In this document: piece after piece, positions 59,579 to 64,000 of the stretch | Layout: each line of letters begins with the position of its first letter | Position numbering within the stretch: the stretch's first letter is position 1 | Assembly (NCBI GenBank): GCA_944470555.2 | Contig: OX104130.1 | Location: 77,319,160 to 77,383,159, forward strand | Source of the DNA: Heterobilharzia americana | Taxonomy: Eukaryota; Platyhelminthes; Trematoda; Strigeidida; Schistosomatidae | Length of the DNA stretch: 64,000 bases | Direction: 5' to 3' | Made by a program: the position numbers and the translations under genes | Notes under the pieces: model-generated | The model's input: the letters and a program-made list of their open reading frames with translations, nothing else | What the model was told of the DNA's origin: nothing | The model's database searches: none

Positions 59579-60223
59579 TTCCCTCCCATCAAATGTTCAT
59601 ACAACGAGTCCTACTCATATCCTATAACTGCATGGGTTTAAGCTTTCGACACTCTTCAGATTGTAGTGACTATTAGTGTGAAATTTTATGACGTAGAATG
59701 ACTGATGTGTTACTGAAACGTCTACTATAAAAAATTATGACTTACATCACGTTGTTATTGAAACAGCTGAATTTCCAAGTAGTTTTTGAGATTTTAGTTC
59801 TTTTCAGTGAAGTTAGATGATAACTTTTAATGAAGTGACTTTCTCTCCAAATTCATTTTGAACCAATATCCAATATTCCTGAATTTAACATTATATTCAC
59901 AGTCTTTGAATACACAACTGTCTACACACTGTCTATAGTATCTATCAGCTTTCATATACACACTTGTACCTGTTGTGAAATGTCAGTAGTAGAATGTTAT
60001 ATTTACCCTACTTATTTCTTATGCATCAAATGTGATCGCCTTCTGAGATGTTTGTTCTTCAAAGCTGCCTACTTAAACACAACTACTTATATTTTTCAAA
60101 GGGAGTAACTATCTTTGGAATTTCTAGCGTTTATGCTTACTTCAAGGAATTTTTACATGACCCTCCTTCATCTATCCTTCATTTTATTATTCATAAATAT
60201 ATGTATGAAATGAATTTTTTTAG

Positions 60224-60382
60224 GCATACGCTCTAGATCACTATCAAATCATAATGGATGTCATTTAGAAGTTGATCCATTGCATCATCATCATCATTAT
60301 GATCAAGTGATTTCATCACCACCAAGTCAAAATGGATTAAGTCGTTCGGGTTCTTGTCATTCAATTGTAATTAATAGTACAG
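60224..60382 (+). CDS. lasp: LASP-like protein, exon 8 copy 3
   Basis: No difference from copy 1 seen over the 159 bp; all private changes of this unit fall outside the exon. Splice sites kept, phase 1-1. Confidence 0.65.
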
Positions 60383-60975
60383 GTAAAGTTTAACAGCAAT
60401 TTACTCACATAGTCACGCATAACATACACCTACACAATTAAAAAAGAGTTTATAAATTAAGGCCACTTCTCAACATTACTTACCAGTAGTTTTTTCATGC
60501 ACACATTCTTTCCTTTTCTCCTGTTAGATTACTGCTCAAATCATAGCAAACTAATAGTAGACGTTTTTGGTGATATTTTAAAATTTTCTAACTTCAGTAT
60601 GATAGAATGTATCTAATGCTGTCTGTCAATCAGTTCTTATATTATATATACTGGACTGACTGTAGATTACCCTCAAAGTTCCTATTCAATGAGAACATTA
60701 CAACGGCTGGTGAAATAAGCTGTTACTTATTAAACCAAAAACTTGACTATTAACCAACACCTTGTATATATCAACCTTATTCTACTCACCTCTAGTTTGC
60801 ACCATTCATTGTATGCATATGACATAAGCCTAGGTACATAAGTACACAAGCGCTTTTGAGATGACGAAGAATACTTGTAGCTCAAGAGGACAATTTGATG
60901 ATGTTGTGTTCTTTGTGGTGGACTGTTTAATCGTGGAGCTTACGTTGTCACTCTAGACAACATAATCAGCACAAA

Positions 60976-61966
60976 CTTTAGAAAGAAGAGTCTACCATAG
61001 AAACGTGGGAGAACAGGTTCACTGGATTTCACTCGCCACTGCTCTTGTTTTGTAATTCGTCCCGCTTTGATGAGTTTGTTTAAGATTTTTGTGATTTAGT
61101 TACACTTTTGAATTGGGTTCTTCTCCATTGGTTGACATACATTTTGGTCTATGAGCAAGTCTTCTGCCTTTTTGATGTAATCGTCTTTATCTATGACTAC
61201 TGTAGTGCGCCGTTTGTCAGCTGGAATTACGATGACATTGTTTTTATTTTTTAGTTTTCTAAGAGCTCTCTGGTCTTCACTAGTTATTTGAGTGCAAGTT
61301 CGCTTCCGCCTGGTCATAAATACGATTACTGTTGGGTGTCAGAGCTTAGTTCTGAAGTTTTCGGGGATAACTGTGGGGATGCGAAGAATTCTGGTCCCGA
61401 GGCTTCTTCTGTAATGTGATTTAACCCTTTCTGAAGGAGGAATTCCTCGGATGTGATGAGGGACTGTTTGGATAAGTTGACTGCTCAGTCAATCGTTTCT
61501 TCCTCTTCTGATGCCCGAAGTTTCGAGATTTTGACAAGTTTTCTTCTCTGTTCTTTGCGTCGTCTGCTTGGTTTGGCCAACGTTGTAGTGTTCTATTGTG
61601 AGTATCCCCTGGAGCTTTCTCTTCAGGCTTCCTACCATTTGTTGATATTTCCGAATTGTATAGTAGGCATCGGTGAACATCAGTTGTATCATGTGTCTTC
61701 CACTCCTTGACAGTAATTTCCAGCCTATTGGACAGGCGGTAGGTGGTTTGTATCTGACAGTAGTTGGTAGGACACACAGGCGTAGACACCCATGGGTAAA
61801 ATATAATTGTTCGTTTGGGGAGGCCTCCCTCTTGACGAAGTTGTCTCATTTCCGAACAATCAGAAGCGCTTAACGCTAGTAGGATTCTGAGATGATGGAG
61901 AATATTTGTTTCAATGGTATTGTTCTCTAGAATGACAAGGTAAGCTCTACGATTAAACAATTCAGC
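60976..61966 (-). mobile_element. Penelope-like fragment, unit 3
   Basis: As in unit 1, with one amino-acid change (Pro to Leu in the N-terminal ORF) from the substitution near 61881. Confidence 0.78.
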
Positions 61967-62235
61967 TCATAGAACACAATACCATCAAAAAGAAACATTA
62001 GTGGTTCCTGTGTTTTCTTTTCTCGCTAAATACAGTTACTACTTCTAGCCATATAGTGTTCTTCTTAAGTATTCTTTGAAATTCCTTTTTCTTATACGAG
62101 TTTATAAACTCTTCCATACCTGATTTGCATTCAGTGATCTACTTCATAGGAGCTTTCACAATGGGAAATAAGATATACTTCAAAGACTTGAGTATTGAAA
62201 TTTAAGGTGTACAGACGTAGTCTGTTTTTACTATT

Positions 62236-62831
62236 ATTATTATTATCATTATTTGACCCTTGGGTTCCTAGTGGAACATAGGGCTTCAGTATCACGCCTT
62301 CATTGCATTCTTTTCTCTCCAGTCTTCTTAACCTGGCGCCATGACTGCCCATAACCTTTCATTTCTTCCTCACACGATCTCGTCTATGTCATCCTCGGAC
62401 ACCCAACTCGTCCTTTCCCATTTGGATTGGACTCGAGGGCCTGGCCTGGCCTGGCCTGCTGCGTGATGTCCCCGAATGGTTTTCTCAGTGTATGCGCAAT
62501 CCAATGCATCTCGACTTTCTTCTACATATTTGTTGGGCGATGGGTTATTTGTTGGTCCGTTGCCAGCCACAGTGACTTCCTTGTTACCAGTTCTTTCTTG
62601 TCATTTGATCTTCATTGTCAGTATGGAGCGTGGACGACAGCTGTTGATGATGTATGTCTGCAATTTGTTGGGAATGCTTTTCATGAAGCACCAAGTCTGT
62701 CAAGCATCACATAGAAGCACTGACTTGACTGGTATTAGTGTTGAAAATCTAGATCTTGTTCACGCTTTATGCTGAGTACAGTGGAGTGCAGTAGATCTCC
62801 ACACTGATTTCACGGTAATGAACGCCTGCGG
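62236..62831 (-). mobile_element. RTE/SR2-like 3' fragment, unit 3
   Basis: As in unit 1, with one base change near 62360. Confidence 0.82.
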
Positions 62832-64000
62832 TTCCCTCCCATCAAATGTTCATACAACGAGTCCTACTCATATCCTATAACTGCATGGGTTTAAGCTTTC
62901 GACACTCTTCAGATTGTAGTGACTATTAGTGTGAAATTTTATGACGTAGAATGACTGATGTGTTACTGAAACGTCTACTATAAAAAATTATGACTTACAT
63001 CACGTTGTTATTGAAACAGCTGAATTTCCAAGTAGTTTTTGAGATTTTAGTTCTTTTCAGTGAAGTTAGATGATAACTTTTAATGAAGTGACTTTCTCTC
63101 CAAATTCATTTTGAACCAATATCCAATATTCCTGAATTTAACATTATATTCACAGTCTTTGAATACACAACTGTCTACACACTGTCTATAGTATCTATCA
63201 GCTTTCATATACACACTTGTACCTGTTGTGAAATGTCAGTAGTAGAATGTTATATTTACCCTACTTATTTCTTATGCATCAAATGTGATCGCCTTCTGAG
63301 ATGTTTGTTCTTCAAAGCTGCCTACTTAAACACAACTACTTATATTTTTCAAAGGGAGTAACTATCTTTGGAATTTCTAGCGTTTATGCTTACTTCAAGG
63401 AATTTTTACATGACCCTCCTTCATCTATCCTTCATTTTATTATTCATAAATATATGTATGAAATGAATTTTTTTAGGCATACGCTCTAGATCACTATCAA
63501 ATCATAATGGATGTCATTTAGAAGTTGATCCATTGCATCATCATCATCATTATGATCAAGTGATTTCATCACCACCAAGTCAAAATGGATTAAGTCGTTC
63601 GGGTTCTTGTCATTCAATTGTAATTAATAGTACAGGTAAAGTTTAACAGCAATTTACTCACATAGTCACGCATAACATACACCTACACAATTAAAAAAGA
63701 GTTTATAAATTAAGGCCACTTCTCAACATTACTTACCAGTAGTTTTTTCATGCACACATTCTTTCCTTTTCTCCTGTTAGATTACTGCTCAAATCATAGC
63801 AAACTAATAGTAGACGTTTTTGGTGATATTTTAAAATTTTCTAACTTCAGTATGATAGAATGTATCTAATGCTGTCTGTCAATCAGTTCTTATATTATAT
63901 ATACTGGACTGACTGTAGATTACCCTCAAAGTTCCTATTCAATGAGAACATTACAACGGCTGGTGAAATGAGCTGTTACTTATTAAACCAAAAACTTGAC
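62832..64000 (+). repeat. Tandem unit 4, cut by the window end
   Basis: The first 1169 bp of a further unit, including exon 8 and the following intron. It has the 11-bp duplication and at 63968 shows the base of units 1 and 2, not the private base of unit 3. The array may continue beyond the window. Confidence 0.93.
63477..63635 (+). CDS. lasp: LASP-like protein, exon 8 copy 4
   Basis: Fourth copy; no difference from the others seen, with both splice sites present. Downstream exons, where the SH3 domain is expected, are outside the window. Confidence 0.65.

Larger units (their letters stand above)
59579..62831 (+). repeat. Tandem unit 3 of the exon 8 array
   Basis: 3253 bp. It carries at least five private single-base differences from units 1 and 2: near 60717, 60842, 60874, 61881 and 62360. 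One of them turns a Pro codon into Leu in the PLE ORF. Unit 3 is therefore distinguishable from the others. Confidence 0.95.

Noticed and set aside
53085..64000. Tandem array as a satellite, rDNA or CRISPR-like array
   Set aside because: Units are 3.25 kb, contain a spliced exon and old retroelement pieces, and have no rRNA sequence or short spacer-repeat pattern.

Overview
The window reads as nuclear DNA of a schistosome-like flatworm (family Schistosomatidae; species not resolved). It is AT-rich, has one host gene split into short exons by introns of 1 to 21 kb, and is packed with decayed trematode repeats: RTE/SR2-like non-LTR retrotransposons, Penelope-like elements with GIY-YIG endonuclease domains, and tRNA-derived SINEs, two families of which carry hammerhead-ribozyme sequences of the Schistosoma Sm-alpha type. 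No bacterial gene, operon, rRNA or CRISPR array was seen.

Host gene. Manual splicing on the + strand gives a LASP-type (LIM plus nebulin-repeat) protein. Exon 1 (2427-2501) and exon 2 (7592-7686) form a complete LIM domain with eight zinc ligands. Exon 3 (10166-10253) and exon 4 (16853-16957) give the post-LIM/nebulin-like region. A possible 42-bp micro-exon lies at 19534-19575. Exons 6 (40529-40601), 7 (52321-52440) and 8 (53718-53876) encode a low-complexity linker rich in Ser, Pro, Asn, Gly and His. All junction phases agree. The SH3 domain expected at the C-terminus is not in the window and should lie downstream.

Right end. From about 53085 to the window end the sequence is a head-to-tail tandem array with a 3253-bp period: three units and part of a fourth. 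Every unit carries one copy of exon 8. That exon is 159 bp with phase 1 on both sides, so any number of copies can be spliced in frame, each adding 53 residues with a His5-Tyr motif. The rest of each unit is intron plus an antisense Penelope-like fragment and an antisense RTE fragment; the unit junction falls inside the RTE fragment. This is the most interesting structure here, though an assembly artefact must be excluded.

Repeats by region. 1-868: antisense RTE endonuclease relic. 8245-8725: inverted pair of hammerhead SINEs, followed by an antisense RTE relic (8735-9870). 10985-12055: Penelope-like relic. 13.3-16.4 kb: SINE cluster with the best hammerhead candidates. 19922-20383: foldback element. 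28.9-29.8, 34.7-35.1 and 46.0-46.7 kb: sense RTE relics. 43.3-44.0 kb: Penelope-like GIY-YIG ORF. 47.7-48.6 kb: a second, antisense Penelope-like lineage. 49.6-52.2 kb: dense SINE cluster. All of these except the first lie within introns of the LASP-like gene, so they should be transcribed as part of its pre-mRNA.
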